Assembly (NCBI GenBank): GCA_027084065.1 | Contig: JALWLR010000087.1 | Coordinates: 1 to 22,727, forward strand | DNA from: Helicobacteraceae bacterium | Lineage (GTDB): Bacteria > Campylobacterota > Campylobacteria > Campylobacterales > Sulfurimonadaceae | Length of the DNA: 22,727 bases | Direction of reading: 5' to 3' | Shown here: piece after piece, positions 6,694 to 14,570 of the stretch | Layout of the letters: each line of letters starts with the position of its first letter | Position numbering within the stretch: position 1 is the stretch's first letter | Translations under genes and position numbers: made by a program | Notes under the pieces: model-generated | The model's input: the letters and a program-made list of their open reading frames with translations, nothing else | Databases searched by the model: none | What the model was told of the DNA's origin: nothing

Positions 6694-7606
6694 GTCGCAT
6701 ACATGCAAAATTTTTCTTGATCCTGATGTCGAAGCGGAGCTGGAAGAGGGCTTGAAAGCGGATGTCATCCTTTCGCCTGCTCTTTACTGGGTTCGCCGCT
6801 TCTCATTGCCTGTACGTTCGCTCAAAGAGGCAAAAAAGCTGCTTCCCTCTTTGTTTGAAGAGTTTTTGCCTGAGGGCGATTTCGACTACTACGGCTACTT
6901 TGATGGGGATGATTTTATCGCTTTTGCGTTTGAGCAGCGTGCTATCAAAAAGGTTCTGGCAGAGAAAAAAATTCCGCTTTCGCGTGTAGAGGGTTTTTAT
7001 TTTGCGCAAAATGAAATAGACAAAAACCTTCTGCCGCTTCGCATAAGTGAAAGGTTCATCCTCAGTGAAGCAGATGGCATTGTCGTACGTTTGCCAGCCT
7101 CGTTCGCTCCAACTGCCAAGAAGCTGGATCTAAAAAGCATAGAGAGACTCTCCTCTCATCAGGTGCATCTAGAACACTTCTCGACCTCCATAGACAAAAA
7201 GAGTCTTATGGCACTCTCTTTTGTACTGCTTGGCTTTTTGCTGCTTTATGGCGCGGAGTGGTTTCGTCTGCATCAAGCAAGAGTGGAGGCGGAGCAGAAA
7301 AAGAGTGAGATTTTTACACAGTATGGTTTGCTACCGACTATGATGCAAAACAGGGCACTGATGAAAAAGTATGAAAAGATCGATAGGACTCAAAAGAGGT
7401 TTCGTACTTTTTTCGCTTCCGTTTTGCATGTACCGCTAAAAAAAGAGGAGCGGCTACATTTGCTATCGTGGAAAAAGGGAGTAGCGACTCTCGTGTTTGA
7501 AAACATCAAAGATGCAAAAAGGGTAACGGAGTACTTCAAACGCGACTTTACGCTTCGAAAAAGCAGTTTTAAAGAGCACAGACTCGTTATGGAGTTGCAA
7601 ATATGA
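6677..7606 (+). CDS. gspL: T2SS GspL-like inner-membrane assembly protein
   Basis: 309 residues from a TTG start with AGG five nt upstream; starting later would shorten the actin-like N-terminal region. GspL recruits GspE to the membrane. The layout fits: a cytoplasmic N-terminal half (residues 1-173), one membrane helix (about 175-193, LMALSFVLLGFLLLYGAEW), a coiled segment (RLHQARVEAEQKKSEIF) and a small periplasmic ferredoxin-like end (LHLLSWKKGVATLVFENIKD...LVMELQI). Sequence identity to classical GspL looks low, so the call leans on position between gspK and a gspM-like gene and on topology. It overlaps both neighbours, by 17 and 4 nt. Confidence 0.75.
   Translation: MFTKFKSHTCKIFLDPDVEAELEEGLKADVILSPALYWVRRFSLPVRSLKEAKKLLPSLFEEFLPEGDFDYYGYFDGDDFIAFAFEQRAIKKVLAEKKIPLSRVEGFYFAQNEIDKNLLPLRISERFILSEADGIVVRLPASFAPTAKKLDLKSIERLSSHQVHLEHFSTSIDKKSLMALSFVLLGFLLLYGAEWFRLHQARVEAEQKKSEIFTQYGLLPTMMQNRALMKKYEKIDRTQKRFRTFFASVLHVPLKKEERLHLLSWKKGVATLVFENIKDAKRVTEYFKRDFTLRKSSFKEHRLVMELQI
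6700..6709 (+). repeat. TACATGCAAA word, copy 3
   Basis: Exact copy, followed by a further A, near the start of the gspL-like gene, in a different frame (T-C-K). Confidence 0.6.
7423..7432 (-). repeat. TACATGCAAA word, copy 4
   Basis: Exact copy on the minus strand inside the gspL-like gene; the gene strand codes L-H-V. Confidence 0.6.
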
Positions 7607-8004
7607 AACGTATTCATCCGCTTTATCTTCTTCTTTTGCTTGTCGTTGCCCTTTTGTATAGCATCTATGCGCTTTCTAAAGAAAAAGAGGCTCTGCTTGA
7701 GACGCAGCAGGAGGTAGAAAAGAGCATGGAGTTGGCAAAAAAGCTTGCCGCACTCAAAAAAGCTTACGACCCAAAACAGAAAAAGCGTCTGCTTCGTATG
7801 ATCAAAACAAAGCGCTCCCTTGCAAAAGCACTTACGATAGAGGAGAAATCAAAACGCCTTGTCATACATGCAAAAGCTCTGCCGATTGCAGATGCCAACT
7901 ATCTGCTCTCAAAAGTGCTCAACGGCACATATAACATAACGAAGCTGCAGCTAAGCAGAGAAAAAGAGAATCAGGTCAAGCTGGAATTGGAGATACGATG
8001 GTAA
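7603..8004 (+). CDS. gspM: T2SS GspM-like inner-membrane protein
   Basis: 133 residues, somewhat shorter than the usual 160 or so. One N-terminal membrane helix (residues 7-25, LYLLLLLVVALLYSIYAL) is followed by a coiled-coil stretch (SKEKEALLETQQEVEKSMELAKKL) and a small periplasmic domain ending in alternating beta-strands (KLQLSREKENQVKLELEIRW). This is the GspM plan: a bitopic partner of GspL. Recognition is by topology and by the place right after the gspL-like gene. It is coupled to both neighbours by ATGA (upstream) and a 7-nt overlap (downstream). Confidence 0.7.
   Translation: MKRIHPLYLLLLLVVALLYSIYALSKEKEALLETQQEVEKSMELAKKLAALKKAYDPKQKKRLLRMIKTKRSLAKALTIEEKSKRLVIHAKALPIADANYLLSKVLNGTYNITKLQLSREKENQVKLELEIRW
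7865..7874 (+). repeat. TACATGCAAA word, copy 5
   Basis: Exact copy, followed by a further A, in the gspM-like gene; codes I-H-A-K. Confidence 0.6.
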
Positions 8005-8531
8005 AGAAGATCGCTTTTATTTTTGCATGGCTTGTTTTCTTTGTGGCGGCACTTCTTTTTTTCGCTCCTAAAGTGAATCTCTACTACCTGCTTGAGAAGG
8101 AGTTGCAAAAGCTGCATGTAGTCATCGACAACGAAACGATAGTAGAACACCCTTTTGGTCTTGAGCTGGAGCATGCCGATGTTTATGCAGAGGGCATACG
8201 CATTCTTAAAGTGATGGAGCTACATGCAAATGTTTGGCTTCTAAGCAACAGTATCGAAGCAGGGCAAATTCGACTTGATGGCGTTGCAAAGAGCTTTTTA
8301 CCTACAAAAATAGAGCAGGCGGCCGTGCATTATGCACTTTGGAACCCTTTGTATGCTACGTTTGAGGCAAAAGGGGAGTTTGGGGTACTACAAGGGCGTG
8401 TGGCTCTTAAGGAGCGAAAAGTTTTTTTGCTTTTGCACCCCTCGGACTATATGAAGCGACACTATGCGCAGTTGCTTGGAGAGATGAAAAAAAACAAAGA
8501 GGGAGGATATACCTATGAGCAGAGTCTCTAA
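7998..8531 (+). CDS. T2SS GspN-like bitopic membrane protein
   Basis: 177 residues: a signal-anchor helix at residues 5-24 (IAFIFAWLVFFVAALLFFAP), then a periplasmic beta-rich domain with short repeats such as GLELEHADVYAEGIRILKVMELHANV and GQIRLDGVAKSFLP. This resembles the N-terminal part of the AsmA-like GspN proteins, which are usually about 250 residues, so this would be a short version. GspN is not present in every T2SS and its exact role is unclear. The position between M and C genes supports the call; the letter is inference. Confidence 0.55.
   Translation: MVKKIAFIFAWLVFFVAALLFFAPKVNLYYLLEKELQKLHVVIDNETIVEHPFGLELEHADVYAEGIRILKVMELHANVWLLSNSIEAGQIRLDGVAKSFLPTKIEQAAVHYALWNPLYATFEAKGEFGVLQGRVALKERKVFLLLHPSDYMKRHYAQLLGEMKKNKEGGYTYEQSL
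8221..8230 (+). repeat. TACATGCAAA word, copy 6
   Basis: Exact copy in the gspN-like gene; codes L-H-A-N. Confidence 0.6.
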
Positions 8532-9342
8532 ATTCTCCCTTGGGAAGCTTTTGCCTTTTGTCATAGCACTGCTGCTTGCCAAAGCGGTGGGCGTTGTTTT
8601 AGTATGGATGCTGCCGATGGAGGGAGTCTCTTTGCAAAAACACTACACTGTTACACCTCCTTACATCCGAGTTGATCTTGGAAAGCTTTTTGGAGTCTCA
8701 CGAAGCTCCAAAAGCACTGTTTCGACACTGCAAAGCAGCACCCAAAATACCACGGTAACCTCCATAAGTGGATTGATACTAAAAGGTCTTTACGGAGGAG
8801 AGAAAAAGGGTTTTGCCATCATTGCAAAAAAGAGTAGCCCGAACAAAACCCGCATAATTGCACTTGGAGAGAGTATAGAGGGATACAGGCTCAAAGCCAT
8901 CAGGCTGCACGAGGCAGTGTTTGAAAAAGGGGGCAAAGAGTATGTCTTAAAACTTCAAAAGAGTAAAAGTTCGCAAAATGTGAAGCTCTCTTATGCTCAT
9001 TCGAATGAGTCGCAAGATGATGGAGGCATTTATGTTGTCTCCAAAAGCGACATCAATCATTTCGCTTCCAACCCGCGAGAGATCTGGAAGAACATCGCTA
9101 TTCATGAAATTCGAAACGGAAGAGAGATTCGCGGATTTAAAGTTACTTGGGTCAAACCCGGAAGCAAGTTTGCACAAATCGGGATAAAAAAAGGAGATGT
9201 CATCATCAAAGCCAACAACAAAAGACTCAAATCCTACAAGGATGCTATAGACATCTATGCCAACATCAACAAACTCAAAGAGGTTTCCATCGTTGTTTTG
9301 AGAAATGGAGAGGAAAAGGAGCTGATATATGAGATTCATTAG
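8515..9342 (+). CDS. gspC: Type II secretion protein GspC (HR and PDZ domains)
   Basis: 275 residues. GspC links the inner-membrane platform to the secretin and helps in substrate choice. It has a single membrane helix (residues 11-33, KLLPFVIALLLAKAVGVVLVWML), a homology region (about 84-148) starting with LILKGLYGG and including IALGESIEGYRLKAIRLHEAVFE, and a C-terminal PDZ domain (about 195-272) with GFKVTWVKPGSKFAQIGIKKGDVIIKAN. This order is the normal GspC architecture. In most Gsp operons gspC is first and directly precedes gspD; here the C-D-E order is kept but sits in the middle of the operon. Overlaps are 17 nt upstream and 14 nt downstream. Confidence 0.9.
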   Translation: MSRVSKFSLGKLLPFVIALLLAKAVGVVLVWMLPMEGVSLQKHYTVTPPYIRVDLGKLFGVSRSSKSTVSTLQSSTQNTTVTSISGLILKGLYGGEKKGFAIIAKKSSPNKTRIIALGESIEGYRLKAIRLHEAVFEKGGKEYVLKLQKSKSSQNVKLSYAHSNESQDDGGIYVVSKSDINHFASNPREIWKNIAIHEIRNGREIRGFKVTWVKPGSKFAQIGIKKGDVIIKANNKRLKSYKDAIDIYANINKLKEVSIVVLRNGEEKELIYEIH

Positions 9343-11197
9343 TGTATTGCTTGCTGGAGCGCTACTGCTTGGAAGCGCGGAGGCAAGAGAGAAGGTCAAT
9401 GTAAGTTTTTCCGATTTGGCCGTTGGAGATTTTGTCAAGCTTGTGAGTAAGATTACTAGAAAGAATATTTTGCTCAACTATACGATAAACGGAAAAATCA
9501 ACCTTATAAGCAGTGCACCCATATATGACGATGAAGTTATGGACATTCTCATCAACGTGCTTGAATCAAAAGGCTATACGCTTGCCGATGAAGGTTCGTA
9601 CTATACCGTTGTGCGAGCGAACGAGGCTGCAAAGCACTCTACAAAAGTGATCCCAGAGGGAAAAAATCCAAAGGGTAATCTGATGGTTACCTATACAATG
9701 CGCATCCAGCATGAAAACGTCGACATCATCGCAGCGAAAATCCGCTATCTCATCTCCAAAACGGCAAAGCTGATGACACTCAAAGAGAACAATACACTTG
9801 TCATTACCGATTATCCAAAAAATATAAAAACTATTCGGGAAGTCCTCAAACAGCTCGATAAAAGTAAGAACTTCGATGTAAAGGTTCTGCATGTAGAAAA
9901 TACCGAAGCAAAAAAGATTCTTCCAAAACTAGAAACCATTGCAAAAAGCATCTTCAATCAAAAAGTGCACGGCGAGATGGTCAAGATCACGGTAGATGAG
10001 GATATAAACAGTCTGATTTTGGTAGGAAAGCCAAAAAACATCGCCAAACTTGAAGCTATTGTCAAAGAGCTTGACAAAGAGGCGAACGTCAGCAACTCGG
10101 TACGAATCTTTCCTTTGAAAAACTCCGATGCAAAAGCGGTTTTGAAAAGTTTGACCGACATCATCAACAACCAGAAGTTCAAAGATCCGACTTTAAAGCC
10201 AAATGTTAGCGAAAGTGACGAGATCAACGCCATCATTGCCGTTGGCGACCCTATCATACTCAACGGTATCAAAAAGATCATAGATGAGCTGGATAAAGAG
10301 AAGTATCAGGTCTATGTGCAGGCAAACATCATAGAGATCAACCGCTCCGATGTTGAAAATCTCGGTGTGAAGTATGGGTTTGATGGAGCGGTTATAGGCT
10401 CTAGCGGTGGGCTTTATGCGCTTTCTGCAAACTTTGGAGGCCCTAACATCGGTGTGGGGACTATTCTTTCAACAATGCAGACCAATAACGCAAAAGCGGG
10501 ATTCGCACTCAACATGGCCATAGATTTTCTTCAGAGCAAAGGGGCGGCGAGATCGGTATCGAATCCTTCTATTTTGTGTATCAATAACAAAGAGTCCTCC
10601 ATTTACGTAGGAAAGACCATCTCCGTTGTAAGCGGGAGTGTCGCAAGTGCGACAGGCGGTGTCGGAACGGGTATTACCAACAGTTACAAGCGAGAGGATG
10701 TCGGTTTGACACTCAAAATAAAGCCGCGTGTTTCCTCAAACGACAAAGTAACACTCGAAGTCGAAGCGATTTTGGAAAGTGTGCTCGATGATGGAAGCAA
10801 AAACGCGACGGGACAGCCGGTAACTTCAAAACAAACGGTCAATACACAGGCGATTTTGCGTCATGGCGAGAGTATCATCATAGGGGGACTTGTCAAAAAC
10901 TACATACGACACAACAAAACGAAAATCCCGCTTCTTGGCGATATACCGTGGATAGGCGAATGGCTTTTTAGCTCCAAAGAGGATACGGTTGAGAATGACA
11001 ATCTTGTTGTCATTCTTACACCCTACGTCATCGACAAAAGCTCTCAGCTTTCTAAACTGCAAGCAGAACTTGGCGAGTTGGCACGACTGCAAAAAGAGTA
11101 TGAAAAAGAGGTGTTTGAGCGTATAGAGGCAAAAAAACGTATAGATGCGCTCAAAGAGAAGAACGAGACGATAAAAGTGGAGAAAAAAGGTGAGTAA
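9329..11197 (+). CDS. gspD: Type II secretion outer-membrane secretin GspD
   Basis: 622 residues. GspD forms the multimeric outer-membrane channel. A signal peptide (residues 1-19, ending GSAEA) precedes an N0 domain (about 20-95, VNVSFSDLAVGDFVKLVSKIT), N1-N3 domains (about 115-350, each ending in an EL/QLDK helix) and the secretin core (about 350-570). The core shows VSNPSILCINNKESSIYVGKT and the final secretin motif ESIIIGGLVKN...KIPLLGDIPWIGEWLF. After the core comes a charged, probably coiled-coil tail of about 50 residues in place of a recognisable pilotin-binding S-domain; no pilotin gene is visible nearby. It overlaps gspC by 14 nt and gspE by 8 nt. Confidence 0.95.
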   Translation: MRFISVLLAGALLLGSAEAREKVNVSFSDLAVGDFVKLVSKITRKNILLNYTINGKINLISSAPIYDDEVMDILINVLESKGYTLADEGSYYTVVRANEAAKHSTKVIPEGKNPKGNLMVTYTMRIQHENVDIIAAKIRYLISKTAKLMTLKENNTLVITDYPKNIKTIREVLKQLDKSKNFDVKVLHVENTEAKKILPKLETIAKSIFNQKVHGEMVKITVDEDINSLILVGKPKNIAKLEAIVKELDKEANVSNSVRIFPLKNSDAKAVLKSLTDIINNQKFKDPTLKPNVSESDEINAIIAVGDPIILNGIKKIIDELDKEKYQVYVQANIIEINRSDVENLGVKYGFDGAVIGSSGGLYALSANFGGPNIGVGTILSTMQTNNAKAGFALNMAIDFLQSKGAARSVSNPSILCINNKESSIYVGKTISVVSGSVASATGGVGTGITNSYKREDVGLTLKIKPRVSSNDKVTLEVEAILESVLDDGSKNATGQPVTSKQTVNTQAILRHGESIIIGGLVKNYIRHNKTKIPLLGDIPWIGEWLFSSKEDTVENDNLVVILTPYVIDKSSQLSKLQAELGELARLQKEYEKEVFERIEAKKRIDALKEKNETIKVEKKGE

Positions 11198-12704
11198 GAC
11201 GGAGGCTGTGCACAATCTGGATCTGGATCCTTTGCTTGTTGAGGAGGCTTCGCTTGATCTTTGTTTGAAAAACTACCTGCTTTTTACGAAAATCGATGAA
11301 GAGCCAACTGCTGTAAGTGCGAAGAAGTATCTTGCCGAGGCTGCGAACTACTATGCAAAAATAGGTGGGGAGTATCCGTTTATTTTGCTCGATGAAGAGA
11401 GCTTCGAAAGACTTTACAACAAGTATTTGGAGATGCGGACTGATCGTACCATAGAGTCTATGCAGGATGAGCAGGAGGAGGTCTCGCAAGAGGAGCTCTC
11501 TTTGACGGACTTCTTACGAACGAGTTCGGATATTTTGACATCCGAAGAGTCCGCTCCTATTATCAAGTTTGTCAATGCGCTTTTTTATCAGGCAATCAAG
11601 AAAAAGGCTTCGGATATTCACATTGAGGTGCATGAAAAGCGTGGAGAGGTACGTTTCCGTATAGATGGCATGCTTACGAAAAACGCGGAACTAGATAAAA
11701 GAGTCGTGAACTTGATTGTAAGCCGTATCAAAGTCATCTCCAATCTTGACATCAGTGAAAAGCGTATTCCTCAAGATGGACGAACACAGATAAAAATAGC
11801 GGGCGAGACGCTCGATGTACGGGTCTCCGTTTTGCCTACCTTTTATGGCGAGCGGGTGGTTATGAGGCTGCTTATGCAAAGCTCTCAAATTCCAAAGATA
11901 GAAGAGCTCGGTTTTAATGAAGAGATCATGGGCGATATTAAAAAACTGCTGCGCTCTTCACATGGCATTATTTTGGTAACCGGACCTACGGGTAGCGGTA
12001 AGACGACCTCCTTGCACTCCTTTTTGCGTGAAGTGGAGTCACCCGAAAAGAACATCATGACCGTCGAAGACCCCGTAGAGTACAAAAGCGACACGATTTC
12101 ACAGATTCAGGTCAATGAAAAGGTGGGACTGACTTTTGCAAACGCTTTGCGCTCCATCTTGAGACAAGACCCCGATGTCGTCATGATAGGGGAAATACGA
12201 GACGAAGAGACCGCTTCTATAGCCGTGCGCGCCGCACTGACGGGACATCTTGTCTTTTCGACACTTCACACCAACTCAGCCGCAGCGACAATTTCCAGGC
12301 TTGTGGACATGGGGGTCGCTCCTTTTTTGATCTCCTCTTCACTTCTAGGTATTTTAGCACAACGCCTCGTTCGAAAGCTCTGTTGTGCATGTAAAGCAGA
12401 AGATACTCTTGCCGAGGAGTTCGCTAAAGATTACGACCTGTCGCGCGATGCGAAAATTTACAAAGCGGTCGGCTGTAAAGAGTGCAACTATAGCGGTTAC
12501 AGCGGTAGACGCAGCATAGGGGAGTTGTTGGTAATGAATGACAATGTCAAAAATCTTTTAAAAACTACGACAGATGAGCACTCCATCAAGCAAGCACTGG
12601 AGCAAGAGGGGCTTAAAACCATTGCCGATCAGCTCAAAAAGATGCTTTTAGAGGGGGAGACATCTTTAGAAGAGGCGATTCGAGTCGGTTTGGGGCATGA
12701 GTAG
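11190..12704 (+). CDS. gspE: Type II secretion ATPase GspE
   Basis: 504 residues from a GTG start. GspE is the cytoplasmic hexameric ATPase that drives pseudopilus growth. The N-terminal domain (1-110) is diverged and ends in an acidic linker (MQDEQEEVSQEE). KKKASDIHIEVHEKRGEVRFRIDG is the conserved N2 region. Walker A GPTGSGKTT is at residues 265-273, the Asp box EDPVEY follows, Walker B IGEIRDEE starts at 333, and the His box is LVFSTLHTN. A zinc-type tetracysteine motif is complete: C398/C401 and C429/C432 (both C-x2-C). This separates it from most PilB and confirms a T2SS-type ATPase. The gene overlaps both neighbours by 8 nt. Confidence 0.96.
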   Translation: MSKTEAVHNLDLDPLLVEEASLDLCLKNYLLFTKIDEEPTAVSAKKYLAEAANYYAKIGGEYPFILLDEESFERLYNKYLEMRTDRTIESMQDEQEEVSQEELSLTDFLRTSSDILTSEESAPIIKFVNALFYQAIKKKASDIHIEVHEKRGEVRFRIDGMLTKNAELDKRVVNLIVSRIKVISNLDISEKRIPQDGRTQIKIAGETLDVRVSVLPTFYGERVVMRLLMQSSQIPKIEELGFNEEIMGDIKKLLRSSHGIILVTGPTGSGKTTSLHSFLREVESPEKNIMTVEDPVEYKSDTISQIQVNEKVGLTFANALRSILRQDPDVVMIGEIRDEETASIAVRAALTGHLVFSTLHTNSAAATISRLVDMGVAPFLISSSLLGILAQRLVRKLCCACKAEDTLAEEFAKDYDLSRDAKIYKAVGCKECNYSGYSGRRSIGELLVMNDNVKNLLKTTTDEHSIKQALEQEGLKTIADQLKKMLLEGETSLEEAIRVGLGHE

Positions 12705-13137
12705 ACGAGCCGCTTTTACTCTCATTGAGATGATGATTGCCGTGATGATCATTTCCGTCGTCGTTGCGGCGCTTTTGGAACTGCAAACAAACAATACGAA
12801 GATTTTTGAGCGAATCGCCAAAAAAGAGCATCTGCAGCACTATACATCACTATTGCTTGGAAGCAAGTACGGGTTTGAAAAGGAGTCCCTTACTTTGGAC
12901 AGGCTTATAGAGAGATTCGATGTAGATGACGATTTGAGACGTGAACTAAAAAAAATAAAACTCAAAATCGGTTACGATACGTTGGAGACCATAGACTTGA
13001 GTCAAATGGGTGATGAGGTTTTGGATGAACAGATGCAAGAGGGAGACTCAGCTTCGTCGATGAGTTTGGAAGTGGGTCGGAGTGTTTTGCGCTTTGAGGG
13101 CGAATCGGTTTCGATTATGCGGGTGCGATTGCCATGA
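12697..13137 (+). CDS. T2SS minor pseudopilin (GspI/GspH-like)
   Basis: 146 residues. The N-terminus MSRRAA/FTLIEMMIAVMIISVVVAALLEL is a prepilin-type signal: basic leader, Ala at -1, Glu at +5 and a hydrophobic helix. The remainder is highly charged and helical (LDRLIERFDVDDDLRRELKKIKLKI) with a short beta-rich end, unlike classic pseudopilins, so the exact letter cannot be read from sequence. The place after gspE and before a second pseudopilin suggests an I/J pair at the tip complex. Overlaps are 8 nt with gspE and 4 nt (ATGA) with the next gene. Confidence 0.8.
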   Translation: MSRRAAFTLIEMMIAVMIISVVVAALLELQTNNTKIFERIAKKEHLQHYTSLLLGSKYGFEKESLTLDRLIERFDVDDDLRRELKKIKLKIGYDTLETIDLSQMGDEVLDEQMQEGDSASSMSLEVGRSVLRFEGESVSIMRVRLP

Positions 13138-13658
13138 GAAGAGCTTTCACTCTTATAGAGATGATGATCTCTGTCGTGATTTTTTCGATTGTCGTTGTTT
13201 TTCTTTATCGCGCGTATGGTTCATTGCAACACTCAAACCAAAAGTACGAGACACTGCAACAAAAACTGGATAAAGAGTTCAAGTTAAAAAAGCTGCTCTA
13301 TCTCGACTTTTCACTTCTTGTAGACGGCAATGTGACGGTTTTGCATCAAGACACAAGTAGCGATGTCGTTTTTTTGCAGACATCTCACTCCATTCATGAT
13401 CGAATCAACCCTTATGTCGCCTATATTTTCAAAGAGGGGACGCTGTATCGAATGGAATCATTGTACCCCTTTAGGGAGTATCCGTTAGGCGTGGACAGAG
13501 TAGGCGATGTCGATGCTTTGGTACATGCAAAACGTTTTCGCATCTATCCTGCTTTGAAAAAAGACGGCAACAATGTAAACAGGCTCTATCTGCTGGATTT
13601 GCTTCAGACAGACGGGGAGCATATAGTGTACAAGATTCGCGCACTCAACCAGTTCTAG
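13134..13658 (+). CDS. T2SS minor pseudopilin (GspJ-like)
   Basis: 174 residues. MRRA/FTLIEMMISVVIFSIVVVFLYRAYGSL is a prepilin-type signal with Glu at +5. The C-terminal part is beta-rich and begins with DVVFLQTSHSIHDRINPYVAYIFKEGTLYRMES, similar in layout to GspJ (strands that read out a possibly cleaved or reported value plus TLYR). GspJ is usually near 200 residues, so this is slightly short. It is the last gene of the operon. Its stop codon TAG shares the palindrome CTAG with the stop of the convergent gene on the minus strand. Confidence 0.8.
   Translation: MRRAFTLIEMMISVVIFSIVVVFLYRAYGSLQHSNQKYETLQQKLDKEFKLKKLLYLDFSLLVDGNVTVLHQDTSSDVVFLQTSHSIHDRINPYVAYIFKEGTLYRMESLYPFREYPLGVDRVGDVDALVHAKRFRIYPALKKDGNNVNRLYLLDLLQTDGEHIVYKIRALNQF
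13522..13531 (+). repeat. TACATGCAAA word, copy 7
   Basis: Exact copy, followed by a further A, in the gspJ-like gene; codes V-H-A-K. Confidence 0.6.
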
Positions 13659-13891
13659 GTATCTGTGCGATACTTGGAAATACCGCAGGGCTGATCGGGA
13701 GCGGGAGGGTTGGCTTTGAGGTACTCCAAATCTTCAAGTGTCTGTTTGAGCACCTTTTTTTCAAGCAGTATAGGCAGCATCAGGTTGTCCTTTTCTTTTA
13801 AAGAGAGCGTTAGATTCATAACGATGTTCTCCATCTCCTTATCCAGATCGGCAATAGCGTTTTTTATATGTCGGATAGAGTTGTCAATCAT
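13655..13891 (-). CDS. Small uncharacterised helical protein (78 aa)
   Basis: 78 residues, starting MIDNSIRHIKNAIADLDKEM. I do not recognise a family. It is predicted mostly alpha-helical with heptad-like spacing (ILLEKKVLKQTLEDLEYLK), no membrane segment, and a Pro-rich end (KANPPAPDQPCGISKY). The frame opens 7 codons earlier at 13912, but a TATAAT at 13917-13912 on the minus strand occupies that upstream ATG, so the transcript would begin after it; AAAAAGG lies about 6 nt before the ATG at 13891. The gene is convergent with the T2SS operon, overlapping its last gene by 4 nt, with no obvious functional link. Confidence 0.7.
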   Translation of the reverse strand: MIDNSIRHIKNAIADLDKEMENIVMNLTLSLKEKDNLMLPILLEKKVLKQTLEDLEYLKANPPAPDQPCGISKYRTDT

Positions 13892-13911
13892 GCAAAAACC
13901 TTTTTCTCGCA

Positions 13912-13917
13912 ATTATA
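13912..13917 (-). promoter_or_regulatory. -10 box (TATAAT) of the 78-aa protein gene
   Basis: On the minus strand the sequence reads GCGCTATAATTGC. The predicted start near 13905 gives a leader of about 15 nt with an AAGG ribosome site. Confidence 0.65.
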
Positions 13918-13926
13918 GCGCAAATT

Positions 13927-13938
13927 TATAATCAAACT
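13927..13938 (+). repeat. Direct repeat copy 1 of TATAATCAAACT
   Basis: Exact match to 14081-14092. Each copy begins with a consensus -10 hexamer on the plus strand, so this one could be a second, distal promoter for the SCP2 gene. Confidence 0.55.
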
Positions 13939-14020
13939 CTTTTTTCAATTTCATTGATAAAAACATAAAAGTGATGATAATTTGATACTGAAGGATTCTA
14001 TGGATTACTTTTCGTAACAC

Positions 14021-14032
14021 TATAGATCTATA
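14021..14032. promoter_or_regulatory. 12-bp palindrome TATAGATCTATA, possible operator
   Basis: A perfect palindrome about 49 nt before the proximal -10 of the SCP2 gene. With a one-base bulge the symmetry extends to AC...GT. No regulator is suggested by context. Confidence 0.35.
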
Positions 14033-14080
14033 AGTAAAACTTTTATAAAGATGTATCGATAAAATAAAAACAACTTATAC

Positions 14081-14086
14081 TATAAT
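14081..14086 (+). promoter_or_regulatory. -10 box (TATAAT) of the SCP2-domain gene
   Basis: Part of the second copy of TATAATCAAACT. Transcription from near 14093 would give a leader of about 55 nt that is strongly A-rich before the AAAGGAGG ribosome site (14135-14142). Confidence 0.65.
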
Positions 14087-14147
14087 CAAACTGTTGCTTC
14101 TCGTAAAAGAACAAAAAAAATCAAAAAAGAAGAGAAAGGAGGATGGT

Positions 14148-14555
14148 ATGGCAGAATTGTTTTCAGATGCTTGGATAAATCAACTCAAAGATGCGTGGAA
14201 CGAAGAGGAGGATGTTGCGAAAAAGTTGGCAGAGATCGACTTCTCATCGGTTATTGCATGTGGATACAAAGAGGAAGAGGAGCCGCGCTGTGTGTTCATC
14301 GTAGAAAACGGTAAAGCTGTCAAAGCGGGTTTGTATAACGGTGAGACACCCAACTGGGATATGAGAGCTTCAAAAAATGACTGGATGAAATGGGTAGAAA
14401 AACCTCTTGGCATGACAGGTATGGGTATGGCAGTCACTACCGGGAAGCTGAAGTTCAAAAAGGGTGATTTTTCCGCAATGATAAAAAATCCGGCAATGGC
14501 GGGACCGTTTATTAAAAGCTTCGCTCTTATGAATAAAATAGGTGCATCCGCCTAA
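14148..14555 (+). CDS. SCP2 sterol-binding-like domain protein
   Basis: 135 residues from the ATG at 14148, which has a near-perfect Shine-Dalgarno (AAAGGAGG) 5 nt upstream. The frame opens earlier, but the extra residues are Lys/Glu-rich leader translation and would start at or before the predicted transcript start. The fold is the SCP2 type: helix (SDAWINQLKDAWNEEEDVAKKL), strands RCVFIVENGKAVKAGLY, then TGMGMAVTTGKLKFKKGDFSAMIKNPAMAGPFIKSFALMNKI, where a ligand tunnel would close. Bacterial SCP2 proteins bind lipids or hydrophobic small molecules; the ligand here is unknown. It stands alone, convergent with the AEC permease gene. Confidence 0.8.
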   Translation: MAELFSDAWINQLKDAWNEEEDVAKKLAEIDFSSVIACGYKEEEEPRCVFIVENGKAVKAGLYNGETPNWDMRASKNDWMKWVEKPLGMTGMGMAVTTGKLKFKKGDFSAMIKNPAMAGPFIKSFALMNKIGASA

Positions 14556-14562
14556 AAGGCGG
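14548..14562. terminator. Short hairpin between convergent genes
   Basis: CCGCCT (14548-14553) and AGGCGG (14557-14562) pair around AAA and overlap the SCP2 gene's stop codon. There is no T-run on either side, so intrinsic termination would be weak. Confidence 0.3.
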
Positions 14563-14570
14563 GTCGTTGA

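Larger units (their letters stand above)
13892..14147. other. Longest gene-free stretch; AT-rich regulatory region
   Basis: This 256-nt gap lies between two divergent genes. It holds the minus-strand -10 at 13912-13917, two copies of the 12-mer TATAATCAAACT (13927-13938 and 14081-14092), a 12-bp palindrome TATAGATCTATA (14021-14032) and an A-rich leader before the SCP2 gene. I see no convincing coding frame or RNA gene in it. Confidence 0.6.

Noticed and set aside
10638..10659. Inverted repeat TGTCGCA...TGCGACA in gspD
   Set aside because: It lies in the middle of the conserved secretin core coding region with no T-run; probably chance.
14094..14147. Extended N-terminus for the SCP2 protein
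   Set aside because: The extra residues are poly-Lys/Glu leader translation, start with a non-ATG codon at the predicted transcript start, and a perfect Shine-Dalgarno precedes ATG 14148.
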